Source: Sabethes cyaneus
Lineage: Eukaryota > Arthropoda > Insecta > Diptera > Culicidae
NCBI RefSeq assembly: GCF_943734655.1
Contig: NC_071355.1
Coordinates: 240,161,527-240,225,526 of the forward strand
Direction of reading: 5' to 3'
Length of the DNA: 64,000 bases
The position numbers and the translations under genes are program-made. Under the pieces are notes generated by a model. That model did no database searches, was not told the DNA's origin, and saw nothing but the letters and a program-made list of their open reading frames with translations. Below, piece after piece: positions 1 through 11,057 of this stretch. How positions within the stretch are numbered: the first letter of the stretch is position 1; the number at the start of each line of letters is the position of its first letter.

Positions 1-354
1 ACATTTTTTTGCAATTTAAAACGAAAAATGCGAATTTCTAAAAACACCCCCAATTTTATTTTCAAATGAATATGCTCAAAATGTTCGCCAGAAAATTCTA
101 CATAAGAATCACCTAACTAGAAAAAACAATATTGGTAGTTTGGGAGATATGGCGTTTTGAATATCTGGGTCATGCGTAATTTTAACTGAATTATTAGCGA
201 AAGTATGTTTAAACACGTCTACCTAAAACTTCCGGACATTTTCAAGGCTAAATAATGTATTTTAATGAAAAAGATGCATTTTCAACATAGAATCAGCATT
301 ATAAATTTTGCTGTTCTGGATACTTTTGCATATCTATACCTATAAAGAAGGATT

Positions 355-387
<33 letters not shown>
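355..387 (+). repeat. (TCTG)n microsatellite
   Basis: About eight uninterrupted TCTG units lie just inside the 5' end of the Helitron-like element. Confidence 0.95.
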
Positions 388-479
388 ATGTTCCTTATAG
401 AATCGAAAACTACTGAACCAATCGGCATGAAAATATGCATGTAGAGGTTGTTTGGGGCCAGGAATGGTTTTAGTGATGG

Positions 480-1775
480 TTAGAAACCCCTCCCCCCACT
501 AAGAGGGGGGACTCCCATACAAATGAAACACAAATTTCTGCATAACTCGGCAACTAATCAAGCAAATAGAACAAAATTTGGCATATGGGTGTTTTCGGTG
601 ACAAGAATTTATTCTATGGTAAATTGAGACCCCTCCCCTCTTTATAAGGGGAATTATAACTCTTCTCCCCTTAAAGAGGGGGGGCTTCCATACAAATTTC
701 CTCATAACTGGAGAACTAATCAAGCAAATGGAACCAAATTTGGCATGTGAAGGTTTTCGAAGGCAAGAATATTTTCTATGATGAATTATGACCCCTCCCC
801 ACTTTAAGAGGGGGGGCTCCTGTACAAATGAAATACAAATTTCCTCATAACTCGAGAACTAATCAAGCAAATGGAACCAAATTTGGCATGTGTGTGTTTT
901 TGGAGACCAAAATTTTTTCTATGATGAATTGGGACCCCTCCCCACTTTAGGAGGGGGGGCTCCTATACAAGCGAAATACAAATTTCCTCATAACTCGAGA
1001 ACTAATCAAGCAAATGGAACCAAATTTGGCATGTGAAGGTTTTCGGAGGCAAGAATATTTTCTATGATGAACTAGGACCCCTCCCCACTTTAAGAGGGGG
1101 GGCTCCTGTACAAATGAAATACAAATTTCCTCATAACTCGAGAACTAATCAGCAAATGGAACCAAATTTGGCATGTGAAGGTTTTCGAAGGCAAGAATAT
1201 TTTCTATGATGAATTAGGACCCCTCCCCACTTTAAGAGGGGGGGCTCCTGTACAAATGAAATACAAATTTCCTCATAACTCGAGAACTAATCAAGCAAAT
1301 GGAACCAAATTTGGCATGTGGGTGTTTTTAGAGACCGAAATTTTTTTTATGACGAATTGGGACCCCTCCCCACTTTAGGAGGGGGGGCTCCTATACAAGC
1401 GAAATACAAATTTCCTCATAACTCGAGAACTAATCAAGCAAATGGAACCAAATTTGGCATGTGAAGGTTTTCGAAGGCAAGAATATTTTCTATGATGAAT
1501 TAGGACCCCTCCCCACTTTAAGAGGGGGGGCTCCTGTACAAATGAAATGCAAATTTCCTTATAACTTGAGAACTAATCAAGCAAATGGAACCAAATTTGG
1601 CATGTGTGTGTTTTTGGAGACCAAAATTTTTTCTATGATGAATTGAGACCTCTCCCCACTTTAGGAGGGGGGGCTCCTATACAAGCGAAATACAAATTTC
1701 CTCATAACTCGAGAACTAATCAAGCAAATGGAACCAAATTTGGCATGTGGGAGATTTTGGAGTCTTGAATTCATT
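480..1775 (+). repeat. 143-bp minisatellite inside the Helitron
   Basis: The landmark gaccCCTCCCC recurs at about 790, 933, 1076, 1218, 1361, 1504 and 1647, giving a period of 142-143 bp; two more diverged units lie at about 485-790. Each unit holds a short GC-rich inverted motif (cccctccc...gagggggggctcc) and the phrase actaatcaagcaaatggaac. Two unit types mostly alternate: one with gaaggttttcgaaggcaag, one with ttttggagaccaaaattt and caagcgaaatac. The short ORFs at 1175-1378 and 1461-1646 are repeat translations, not genes. Confidence 0.9.
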
Positions 1776-2974
1776 TTACGATAGTTAGAGACCTCTCACC
1801 CCTGTGGTAGGGGGATATGGACTCTCATACAAATAAAACAGAAATTTTTGCGAAACTCAAAAACTAATCGAACTCGAGAAATTCGAGACTCTTCCATAAA
1901 ACATTGACATAAAATATTGACTAAGACCACAAAAACTATCTATAGTAACACTAGATCATTCAGGACGAGACGGTCGCGAGTGTTGCCGGTGACCCGCCGT
2001 CGGAAGCGCCGCCCACTGGGGGGCTTGCAAAACTCGAGATTGTGACAAAGATCATCCGAGATTCATGATTTATGTACAACACAGGTTAATTTGTGGCAAT
2101 ACGAAGTTTGTCGGGTCAGCTAGTATTTAAATAAAAGTAACAAACTCGTACAAATTTTTATAGTTTTATTATTTAAGTGTGCTAGTTGTTTGAGTGATAT
2201 AATGCATTGTTATGTCGATTAATGTTGTATTTCACTCCCGTGATTATTCGAAAGTTCGAAGTAATTTCGAAACTTGAAAATGGCTTTATTAACACTTCAT
2301 TGCACTATGGGAAAAACTAGACTAAAAACGAACGACATTCAGAAATGGTCTGCCAACTGGCAATTAGGAAAGAGGTGGGCACCATTAAACTCGCCGGAAA
2401 ATTTTACATAAGATCAATTATATTTCAGCAGTTGGCAGATCATTTCTGTATTTCGTTCGTTTTTAAACCAGTTTTCCCCATAGTGCAATGAAGTGTTAAT
2501 AAAGCCATTTTCAAGTTTCGAAATTACTTCGAACTTTCGAATAATCTCAGGAGTGAAATACAACATTACAACTCAAATAACTAGCACACTTAAATAATAA
2601 AACTATCAAAATTTATACAAATTTGTTTCTTTTATTTAAAAATATACAAAATTATCCAGAACATCAAAATTTATTATGCTGATTCTATGTTGAAAATGCA
2701 TCTTTTTCATTAAAATACATAATTTAGCCTTGAAAATGTCCAGAAGTTTTAGGTAGACGTGTTTAAACATACTTTCGCTAACAATTCAGTTAAAATTACG
2801 CATGACCCAAATATTCAAAACGCCATATCTCCCAAACTACCAATATTGTTTTTTCTAGTTAAGTAATTCTTATGTAGAATTTTCTGGTGAACATTTTGAG
2901 CATATTTATTTGAAAATAAAATTGGGGGTGTTTTGAGATATTCGCATTTTTCGTTTTAAATTGCAAAAAAATGT

Positions 2975-3714
2975 ATGATGTTGACAAATTAGATAAAAAC
3001 AGATAACATCATTCGATTGCGCGACCAAAAGTCCATAGAAAAAGTATATTGCCATGTCCTTACATCGAACTTAGTCAGAGATATTTGAACCCGAAAAATG
3101 ACTTTTTTTGAAAATCTGTAAAAAAGGAAGTAGCGCCACTGCTAGTGGGATTGATCAATCAGCATAATATCTTGGGAAATTGGTTGTGGGGTCGGAATGA
3201 ACAATTATGCCAACTTTGGTTGAAATCGCTGATGGTCGAATCCAAACCTTGTGTACGTTTGAGATGGAATGACCCATATGAGACTATCTAATGTGAGAGT
3301 GCGGCAGTAGTTTAATTGCAAAAACATTTGGGTACCACCCGAAAGAGTGTGGATTGGAGTCCCACCTGCCATTGAAAGACCAACAATATTTTTGGCCTAC
3401 ATATCGGATTTTTACCAGACCATCCAGTTTATCATTCTTCGCACCACAAACTCCTTCGCTTTACAACAAAAAGTTTTATTTATCCAGTAAAGAATTCAGC
3501 CAGTTAGTAAGTTTACATTTAATATGATTACGAACATCTGTTGACTTTATTTCATAGGCTTTCATCCTGTGACTGGCTCGCCTCTTAGGATATATTTCAT
3601 ATACTCATACTTTATTTTTGTATCGTGATCGAATGACTGGAAACTTGGACAGTTCTGTGAATGAACATTCTGTGCCATGTTGGTAAGTGCTTGGGAGTCA
3701 CGAGATCTCCAGTA
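2975..3714. other. Unclassified intergenic DNA
   Basis: This follows directly on the right palindrome arm and may be its continuation, since the partner would lie left of the window. No ORF, terminal repeat or tandem repeat was recognised. Confidence 0.5.
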
Positions 3715-6700
3715 CATTACCAGTCCCAAATCTAGTTCAGGTGTCCCAATTATAGTGACCCAGTTTTAGTGTCCCAGTTCTAATGTCTCAGTTCTAGTAC
3801 CACAACTCTAGTGTTCGCGATTTTGTTTCCAAATTCTTGTACCTCAGTGTTAGTGCCGTAGTTCAAACGTATCAGTTCTAGTGCCTTGTTCTAGTGTTTT
3901 AGTTCTAAATCCCAGTACTAGTTTCCAAGTTCAAGTGTCCCAGTTTTAATATCAGGTTCTAGAGACCCAGTTTTAATGTCCTAGTTCTATTGTCCTAATT
4001 CTTCAATTGTCCCGCATCTCAGTTCTAGTGTCTTAGTTCTAGCATCCCAATTATAGTAAGCCCGGTCTAATGTTCCATTTGCAGTAACACAATTCAAGTG
4101 TCCCAGTTTTGGTGTCTCAGTTCTTGTGTTCCAGTTCCAATGTCCCAGTTCTAGCGTCCCATTTTTAATATTCCAGTTGAAATGTCCTACTTCTTGTATC
4201 CCAGTCCTAATGTCCGAATTCTTATGTCCTAATACTTGTATCTCAATTTTAATGTTCTGGTTCTAGCTTCCCAGTCCTAATTGGCAGTTCTAGTGTCCAA
4301 GATCTAGTGTCCCAGTTCTAGTTTCCAGGTTCAACTGTCCCAGTTTTAGTGCACCAGCTCTTGTACCTCGATTCTAATGTCCCCGTTCTAGAGTCCCAGA
4401 TCAAATGTCCCAGTTTTGGTGTCTCAGTTCTATTGGCTCAATTCTAGTATTCCAGTTCTAGTATCCCAGTTCTGGTGCGTCAGTTCTAGTCTCCCTGTTC
4501 CATCGCCTTAGTTTCAGTGTCCCAGTTCTAGTATCCCAGTTTTTATGTCCAAGTTCTAATGTCTTAGTTCTAGTGTTCCAATTTTAGCACCCAGTTCTTG
4601 TGTCCTGGTTCTTGTGCCTCAGTTTTGGTGCCCCAGTTCTCGTCTCCTAGTTCTAATGTCCCAGTTGTAATGTGTCTGTCTAGATTCAAAGTACAAGAAT
4701 CGCAGTTTTAGTGCCCACTTATAGTGTCTCAACTTCATTGTCTCAGTTCTAGTGTGCCAATTTTAGTATCCTAGTATTAGTGTTCTAGTTTTGGTGTCCA
4801 AGTATTGGTATCCCAGTTCTAGTAATCCGATTCCCAGTTCCCGAGTCCTAGTTCTAGTGTCTCAGTGCAAGCGTCCCAGTTCTAGTGTGGCTTTTCTAGT
4901 GGCACAATTCTATTGTTTCTATTTCACTCACCCACTTTTAGTGCCTTGTTCTTGAATCTCAATTTCAGCATGCCAGTTCTAGTGGCATAGTCCTAGCATT
5001 TCAATTATAGTAAGCCGGTTCAAATGTCCCAATTATAGTGACCCAGTTCTAGCGTCCCAGTTTTGGTGTCTCAGTTCTAGTTTCCCAGTTCGTCCCAGTT
5101 GAAATGTTCCAGTTGTAGTATTCCAGCTCTAGTGTCCGAGTTATTGTGTCTTATTTCTTGTGTTTCAATTTTAATGTTCTAGTTCTAGCGTCCCTGTCCC
5201 AATGTCCTGTTCTTTTGTGCTCGCCCTAGTGTTCCAGTTCTTGTTTACAATTTAAGTACACCAGTTCTTGTAACCCGATCCTAATGTCCCAGTTCTAGTG
5301 TCCCAGATCAAGAGCCCCAGTTTTTGAATCACAATTTTAGTTCTCCAATTCTAGTGTTCCAGTTCTTACAGTAACGGCACTTGGACTGCAGAATTGAAAC
5401 GTTACAACTCGGATCTAGAAACTAGGAAACCAGAACTGGGACACCAAAACAGAGGTACTAGAATCGGAACACAAAAACTGGGACGCTTAGATTGGGACAC
5501 TAGAACTGAGACATTAGAACTGGGGCATTTCAACTGTCCAGTTCTAGTAATTGGGTGATTCCAATTATAGTAAGCCGTTTCTAATGTACCATTTGTAGTG
5601 ACCCAATCCTAATGTCCCAGTTCTCGTGTCTCCGTTCTAGTGTCTCAGTTCTATCGTCCTAGTTTCAGTGTCCCAGTTCTGACGTCTCAGTTTTATTGTT
5701 CCAGTTGAAATGACGCAATTTTGATGTGTCAATTTTAGTGTCCCAGTTCTACCAGTTCGTCCCAGTTTGAATGTCCCAATTCTAATATCCCAGCTCTAAT
5801 GTTCGAGTTGTTGTGACCTAATTAGTGTGTCTCAATTTTAATGTTCTAGTTTTAGCGACTTTGTCCTAAAGCCCTGTTTTAGTGTCTTCACCCTAGTGCC
5901 CAACTTATAGTTTCCAAATTCATAAGTCCCAATTTTGGTACACCACTTCTTGTAACCCGGTTCTAATGTTTCAATTGTAGTATCCCAGGTTAAGTGTCCC
6001 AGTTTTTGTATCTCAGTTTTAGTACACCAACTCTAGCCTTCCAGTTCTAGTGTCCCAGTTTTGGTATCTCAGTTCTAGTAGTTGGGTAATCCCAATTATA
6101 GTTAGCCGGTTCTAATGTCCCATTTGTAGCGTCCTAACTCTAGCATCCCAGTTCATGTATCCTAGTGTCATGTGCCTCAGTTTTAGTGTCCCAGTTATAG
6201 TTTTCTAGTGCTAATGTCCCAATGTAATGTCTCAGTTCTAGTTTCCAAATGAACATAACCCAGTTTTAGTGCTCCAGTTCCAATATACCAGATCTAGTCT
6301 GTACTATATTAGAGGGTCTAGGTCGCGTGTACCAGTTGAAGTGTCCCAGTTTCAGTATTCCAATTCCAGCGTCGCAATTCCCTTGTCCCAGTTGTTGTGT
6401 GCCGATTTTAGTGTCCTAGTTTCAGCATCACAGTTCTAGTAACCCGATTCTAAGGTCCCAGCTCTAGCGTCCCAATTTTATTCCTGATCTACTGTCTCAG
6501 AACTTTTGTCTCAGTTTTAGTGTTCCAGTTCTAGTGTTCTGAATCTAGTATCCCAGTTCTAGTGTCCTAGTTCTAGCATTCTACTTAAAGTAACCTAATT
6601 CTACTGTCCCAATTGTAGTGTCCCAGTTCTAGCGTCCCAGTTCAAATGACCCAAATCAGGTGTCCAAGTTCTAGTCTCCCAGTTCAAGCGTTCTAGTTCT

Positions 6701-6720
6701 AATGTCCCAATTCTGGTGAA
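3715..6720 (+). repeat. Degenerate 14-bp satellite array
   Basis: About 3 kb consists of variants of agtgtcccagttct in head-to-tail order, with unit length drifting between about 12 and 16 bp. The core cccagttct is well kept while the linker varies (taat, tagc, tagt). No run of perfect units exists, so the array is old or evolved without strong homogenisation. One block is inverted (5409-5535). The array ends next to a SINE. Confidence 0.9.
5409..5535 (-). repeat. Inverted block within the 14-bp array
   Basis: Here the units read as the reverse complement (aactgggacac, actagaactgagac) for about 125 bp before the array returns to its usual orientation at about 5536 (ctgtccagttctag). The left junction, 5368-5408, contains about 40 bp that do not resemble the repeat. 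A small internal inversion or an inverted re-insertion explains this. Confidence 0.85.
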
Positions 6721-6741
6721 AGTCAGTGATTCAAATTAACA

Positions 6742-6940
6742 GCCCAGTTAGCTTCGAAGTACGATGCTGGTCTAACAAACCAGTCGTCGTATGTTCGAAT
6801 CTGGGCTGGGTGGTGCTGCTAGAGTTAGTAGGATCATTACACTAGCCCCGTAATTGTCCTGTACTCCAATTAACGGCACGAGGTCGGGCGATAAAGTAGG
6901 GTAATGTCTTAAAAACGGTAAGACCCAAGGTTTTGCCTTG
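6742..6940 (+). mobile_element. tRNA-derived SINE, family A, copy 1
   Basis: The head gcccagttagcttcgaagta, the phrase ggtctaacaaaccagtcgt and a pol III B-box gttcgaatc (6793-6801) mark a tRNA-derived promoter. The body continues past the head through actagcccc and agtagggtaat, so it is not a tRNA gene. Two related copies on the same strand lie at 38548 and 60350. This is the longest copy. The family name is not assigned. Confidence 0.75.
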
Positions 6941-9654
6941 TTTCAAATTGATTCAAATTGATGGTTGGAATGCTTGTATGAAATTGGCTTTTGTCTGGGG
7001 TCTTATTCTTTTGCCATGCAGTTTTAGCGACTAAAACGAATGATTTTAGGTTTCTAATTTATTCAGTAAATTGTTTTTGTTGTGCATCGTTGCAAACTAC
7101 AATAAAATAATAAAAAATTCAATTCCAAACGATTTGATTACAAGAAGCTGCTAAGCTCTTCTAGTTTTTCCATGGATCAGATTCAACTTCGAACAATGTC
7201 ACACAACAGAGTCGGGCGTGAAAAAACCGAAAAGCGATGCAATGCTCATAAATATTTACAGCAACTTTTCTCTGTACGCCTCGCACAGGTGCTCTGGTCT
7301 GTCCGTGGTTCCGAGGAGAAGAGAATCCGTTCCGACTTCCTTAGCGTAACCGAACTGTCGGAAGCAATTTAAATCGTATTAGTTTCTTGGTCGAAGCACA
7401 ACGGCAGACATTTCTAGCCACCCAGCGATTGGTTTCGTTACATCTGGGGACTGTTTAGCGCCAGTATTATCACTAGAGGTAAAGTTTTACTTTGGCAGTA
7501 AACGAATTTTTCTGTCTGCATTCATGAAAAGTTGCACTTTTTTTTAAACAAGACTTAATTGACGACAACGAAAATTCGTTAGCGAAACGGCGAATAACGT
7601 CCAAAATGACAATTCAAGATATCATGATTCCCAATCGACAGCGAGCAATTTGCAACAATGCTTTTGTTACACAAAAAAAACCTTCGATTTCCATCTCGAA
7701 TGAAGCCCGAAAAATGATTATCTGCTTTCGCACCATCAGACAGCATTAATTTCCGCGGCGACGAGTTCCGCTTCCGCTCGAGTGAGGGAGGGTTGCAGGC
7801 TATCAAATTTCCATCCGAGCGGGTTCCACCCGCCGCCAGTTGTGTCCCATTTTCGTCAGCGAATCGGTAAATAACAACAGCCAGCAGAGCTCAGTGTGGC
7901 GGAAGCGCAACACAGGGACATAAAATTAAAATGAGAAATGAAAATCCCATCCCCGGAGCAGCAGCCGCCGCCACGCTGCTGCTGCCATAGAGAATATAAG
8001 TCACACATCATAAATAATACGACTTTTTGCGAGAATTACTTACACATACCCCCCCAGTCATACAAATAGATATCCACTTTTATGACCATTCAAAAATCGA
8101 ATGAAAATAAAAGAAGATTAATCGTTTTGATCTCCATAATATGCTTTTATGTCCATATATTTCATCACTTGTTACACCGACTCGAACGGGTCGGGTCGAT
8201 GGTATCATTTGGCTTTAACAATGTTCTGTGAAAAAATCTCTCAAAAACGAAATTTGATGAACCCGGAAAATATTTCCCAATTGGTAACAGGACGCGCATG
8301 TTTCCTAACAGAAAAAAAATGTGTATTACGCTTCTAGAACACAAAGCTGAACCAAATTGGTAAGTTCCTGCCCTCGGAGAGAGAGGCTAATATCGTTAGG
8401 ATAACTTTCTCTGCCGTTACTGCAGATTACGTCGTTAGCCGGAAAAGGCCATCTCGGAAACCTCTCGACGTTTCGAGTAGCGCCCACGTTTGGCTGGCAA
8501 ACGCTAGCTGCCTGCTACCATGAGCACCCGTAATACATATTACATTTTTGCTCTCTAACAAATTTATATGGCGGAGTGGCGCCGGATCTCCCGGGCAATG
8601 CGATGGGACGCACTTGTGCACCGGAGAGCAGAGGCCCATATTAATGAGAACCATTTGGTATATCCAATAAAGCTTTTATCATGCGCAGCGCTTGTATTAC
8701 CTGCGGTTATAACAGTTAACTTTAACAACGACATCCAGCACAGCACAGCGCGGCGGCGGTGATGGAGATGGTAACTCACTCCATCCAGCAGCTTCACTTT
8801 GCCGGTTTCCCTGGCGAAAGCAACAAATGTGGCAAATACTTTGCGGATCGCGGATGGAAATTTTCCCAAACCGTCGCGTCGTCCGTCCGTTCGTCCGTCC
8901 GTCCCCGGTGTTCCCGGAGGCTGGGTGGGACGAGGAATTTTAAAATTGAACACACACTCGATTGTAGCGTGCTGATCGCTGATGATGGCGATTACGGTGC
9001 TGTGATGGAAGCTACGATGGAAAGCACTCGGCGTTTGATTGAAAATTAAATCTCACAACGAGGGAGCCATTGTTCATAATCAGGGGACCGCACCGAGCCG
9101 CGCCGCGGGGATTATGCGGAATACACGCGAACCGAATCGAAGACTTCGTCGTCGTCGTCGGGTCGGATGCTGGAAAAAAGTGATCGGCGCAATTTGTTTC
9201 GAATGTGGGCATGGGACTATATGAGGAAATGGATTTTGTCTGGTAGTGGAGTATTGGGAATTGGTGATTTCTTTCGCCAGCTCATAAAACGACACTTTAA
9301 ACCGGCATAACTGAATAATTTAATAACAATAAAGAAAAAACTAGAACTTCGTCTTAGGGTGTGCTGCTGCACATTGTGCAGAAAAAATAATCTCGATTTC
9401 CGAAAAAAAATCAGAGTGCTCAAGAGTATCGAATAACGTCAACAGGTAGGTGGTAGAAATTCATAATTTCAACTCTTCAGCTAATTTATATGGTGGACCT
9501 GAAAAGGTCTGTTTGTTAATCTCGAATTCTCAAGTTTCTGACTAGTGGTGTCCATTGTCAACTTTCGTCCTTCAGATGGGTTATTGATGTAAGGATTAAT
9601 GGTGGGAATACCGTTTACCGGACAAACGCTACTGGTAGGATCTGTAATCAAGAT
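6941..9654. other. Low-copy intergenic or intronic DNA, no gene seen
   Basis: Mostly unique-looking sequence with more GC-rich parts at 7570-8000 and 8560-9230, where short CAG/CCG runs occur (gcagcagccgccgccacg near 7960). ORFs of up to 129 codons overlap one another on both strands without recognisable domains, so I do not call exons. The base composition would fit intronic or regulatory host DNA. Confidence 0.4.
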
Positions 9655-11057
9655 AGACTTTTATGTTTGTGATGTTATGTTATGATGATGTTATGTGTCG
9701 CAAGCTAGCTGCTTGACGATGTGTCGCCAACCAAAACCGCTGACCGAATGACGATGCGCATCGTAAGGCAAGCAATGTTTCAAAAAAAATCTTTCCTGCC
9801 GATGTGTCGCGATCGAATGACGATGAGCAGCAAAGGCAGGCAGAGGCAAGCAGAAGCAATGTTTCAAATACAATCTTTCCTGGCGCAGCAAAACGCAGGC
9901 AAGCAGCAATGTTTCTAATTTCTAATTCCCGTCATAGTAAGGAAAGCCACTCTAATTTTCATCATTTCTTAGGTGGATTTAATGAATAATCCATAAGCTC
10001 TGCTGCTGATTTGACTCAGACACACTTACCTTCCGATCCGTGCACTTTGAATTCACTAAAAAGCGATTATTAAAGCGATTATTGATTGAAATTACGCAAC
10101 TGACTTTATATCTTAAATTCGTCGTACCGTTTTATAATCCGTCCATCAAAATTTTTCATCGTCCGAACTAAAAATCACAACAATTTTTACGAAGCTAACG
10201 CGCATGTATTTGTGTAGGACGGCATGACAAATGTTATTCTGCAAAACTTCTGCAGGTCAGACAAATTTTCCTGGCTGTAGAATAACAGTAATGCCTTGCA
10301 TGAATTATTTTCATTTATAAATGGCAGAAATTAAAACGATTAGTCGACATTTTCTTCTTCGCCGCACGAAAAAAAACGCTGGAAATTTGGCTGCTAGGAA
10401 TTCTTTAATGAAAAAAAGGCATTCAAAAAGATCTCAGCTCACTTTGATTGGTCGTGTATGAGAGGCAGCAAACTAAAATAATAGGGAATAACTAATTTTG
10501 CATTGTGTGTCATAGAAATCGCTGATATTTTTAATAATTTGTGTTGGATAGTACGGGAACAGGCAATCACGACGAAGCAGCAACATACCCTACAACCTTT
10601 CCTACCGATGTGTCGCGACCGAATGACGATGAGCAGCAAAAGGCATATCGTTCGCTGGCGGATGAGTCGATGGATTCTTCGATTTGTTGGCGTCTCGCTT
10701 GGTGAATTTGGATGTCTTCGTTGCTCACCTATAGCTCATCTCGTATATATTTTTGTCATCTGTGCTAGGGAAGCATTGACGTGGGAAGGCAAAAAAATGA
10801 AAATAATGAATAGTCGTCTAATATTTTCTTAATTATTAAACGTCTATTAAGGAAACATGTAATCTAATGTATTGTAATGGATAGATTGGATGAAAAATTT
10901 CCAATCGATTGATACCAATATTTCTAGAATCTATTGACGGATCACTGAGTTATAACCGTGCAAACTATACCCACTTTTCGTTACATGTTCCCTTTTCGTT
11001 TTTCTAACGTGCACCCCCACATAGATAGAATAGAAACCAAAGACGTAGTCCTACGTC
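9655..11057 (-). repeat. Histone-H1-bearing repeat module, copy 3
   Basis: Read on the minus strand, this repeats the order seen in the arms of the 50-54.7 kb palindrome: the boundary motif GACGTAGTCCTACGTC (11042-11057), an AT-rich stretch with an attgg-type motif, the block ggcaaaaaaatg...ttccctagcacagatgacaaaa (10740-10790), the leader ending in caccaagcgagac, then H1-derived sequence. Beyond H1, the phrase gatgtgtcgcgaccgaatgacgatgagcag is repeated about three times (about 9718, 9800 and 10607). It has no intact ORF. It shows that the histone-bearing module is dispersed. Confidence 0.75.
10645..10715 (-). pseudogene. Histone H1 fragment (module copy 3)
   Basis: On the minus strand the reading NKSKNPSTHPPANDM resembles the entry to the linker-histone globular domain, where animal H1 has a conserved HPP followed by hydrophobic residues. 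The match is about 15-20 residues long, and the following sequence is unrelated tandem DNA, so this is a scrap and not a gene. The same stretch, better preserved, occurs at 50719-50781. Confidence 0.65.

Larger units (their letters stand above)
333..2123 (+). mobile_element. Non-autonomous Helitron-like element
   Basis: The element begins TCTATACCTATAAAG after an A and ends GGGTCAGCTAG before a T, matching the Helitron pattern of TC at the 5' end, CTRR at the 3' end, insertion between A and T, and no target duplication. Removing it leaves ttttgcatatatttaaat, the same length as the matching stretch ttttgtatatttttaaat in the opposite arm of the surrounding palindrome, so both ends are fixed to within the A/T ambiguity. 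The interior holds a TCTG microsatellite and a 143-bp minisatellite and has no Rep/helicase ORF. A GC-rich stretch near 1965-2030 precedes the 3' end. Short ORFs inside are translations of the minisatellite. Confidence 0.8.
1..2974. repeat. Long inverted repeat (foldback), left end cut by window
   Basis: The sequence at 1-332 plus 2124-2360 is the diverged reverse complement of 2430-2974, with a loop of about 70 bp at 2361-2429. The left arm starts acatttttttgcaatttaaa and the right arm ends with its complement. Because both arms are still paired at position 1, the true outer ends lie outside the window on the left and possibly beyond 2974 on the right. No coding potential is seen in the arms. 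The left arm is interrupted by a Helitron-like element at 333-2123 and has a small extra segment near 2190-2215 that the right arm lacks. It could be a foldback transposon or an inverted tandem of a dispersed repeat; the family is not recognised. Confidence 0.85.

Noticed and set aside
6742..6815. Functional tRNA gene at SINE copy 1
   Set aside because: Three diverged copies with the same non-tRNA body show a SINE.
8564..8953. 129-codon ORF, minus strand
   Set aside because: Overlapped by other frames on both strands, with no recognised domain, splice context or codon pattern.
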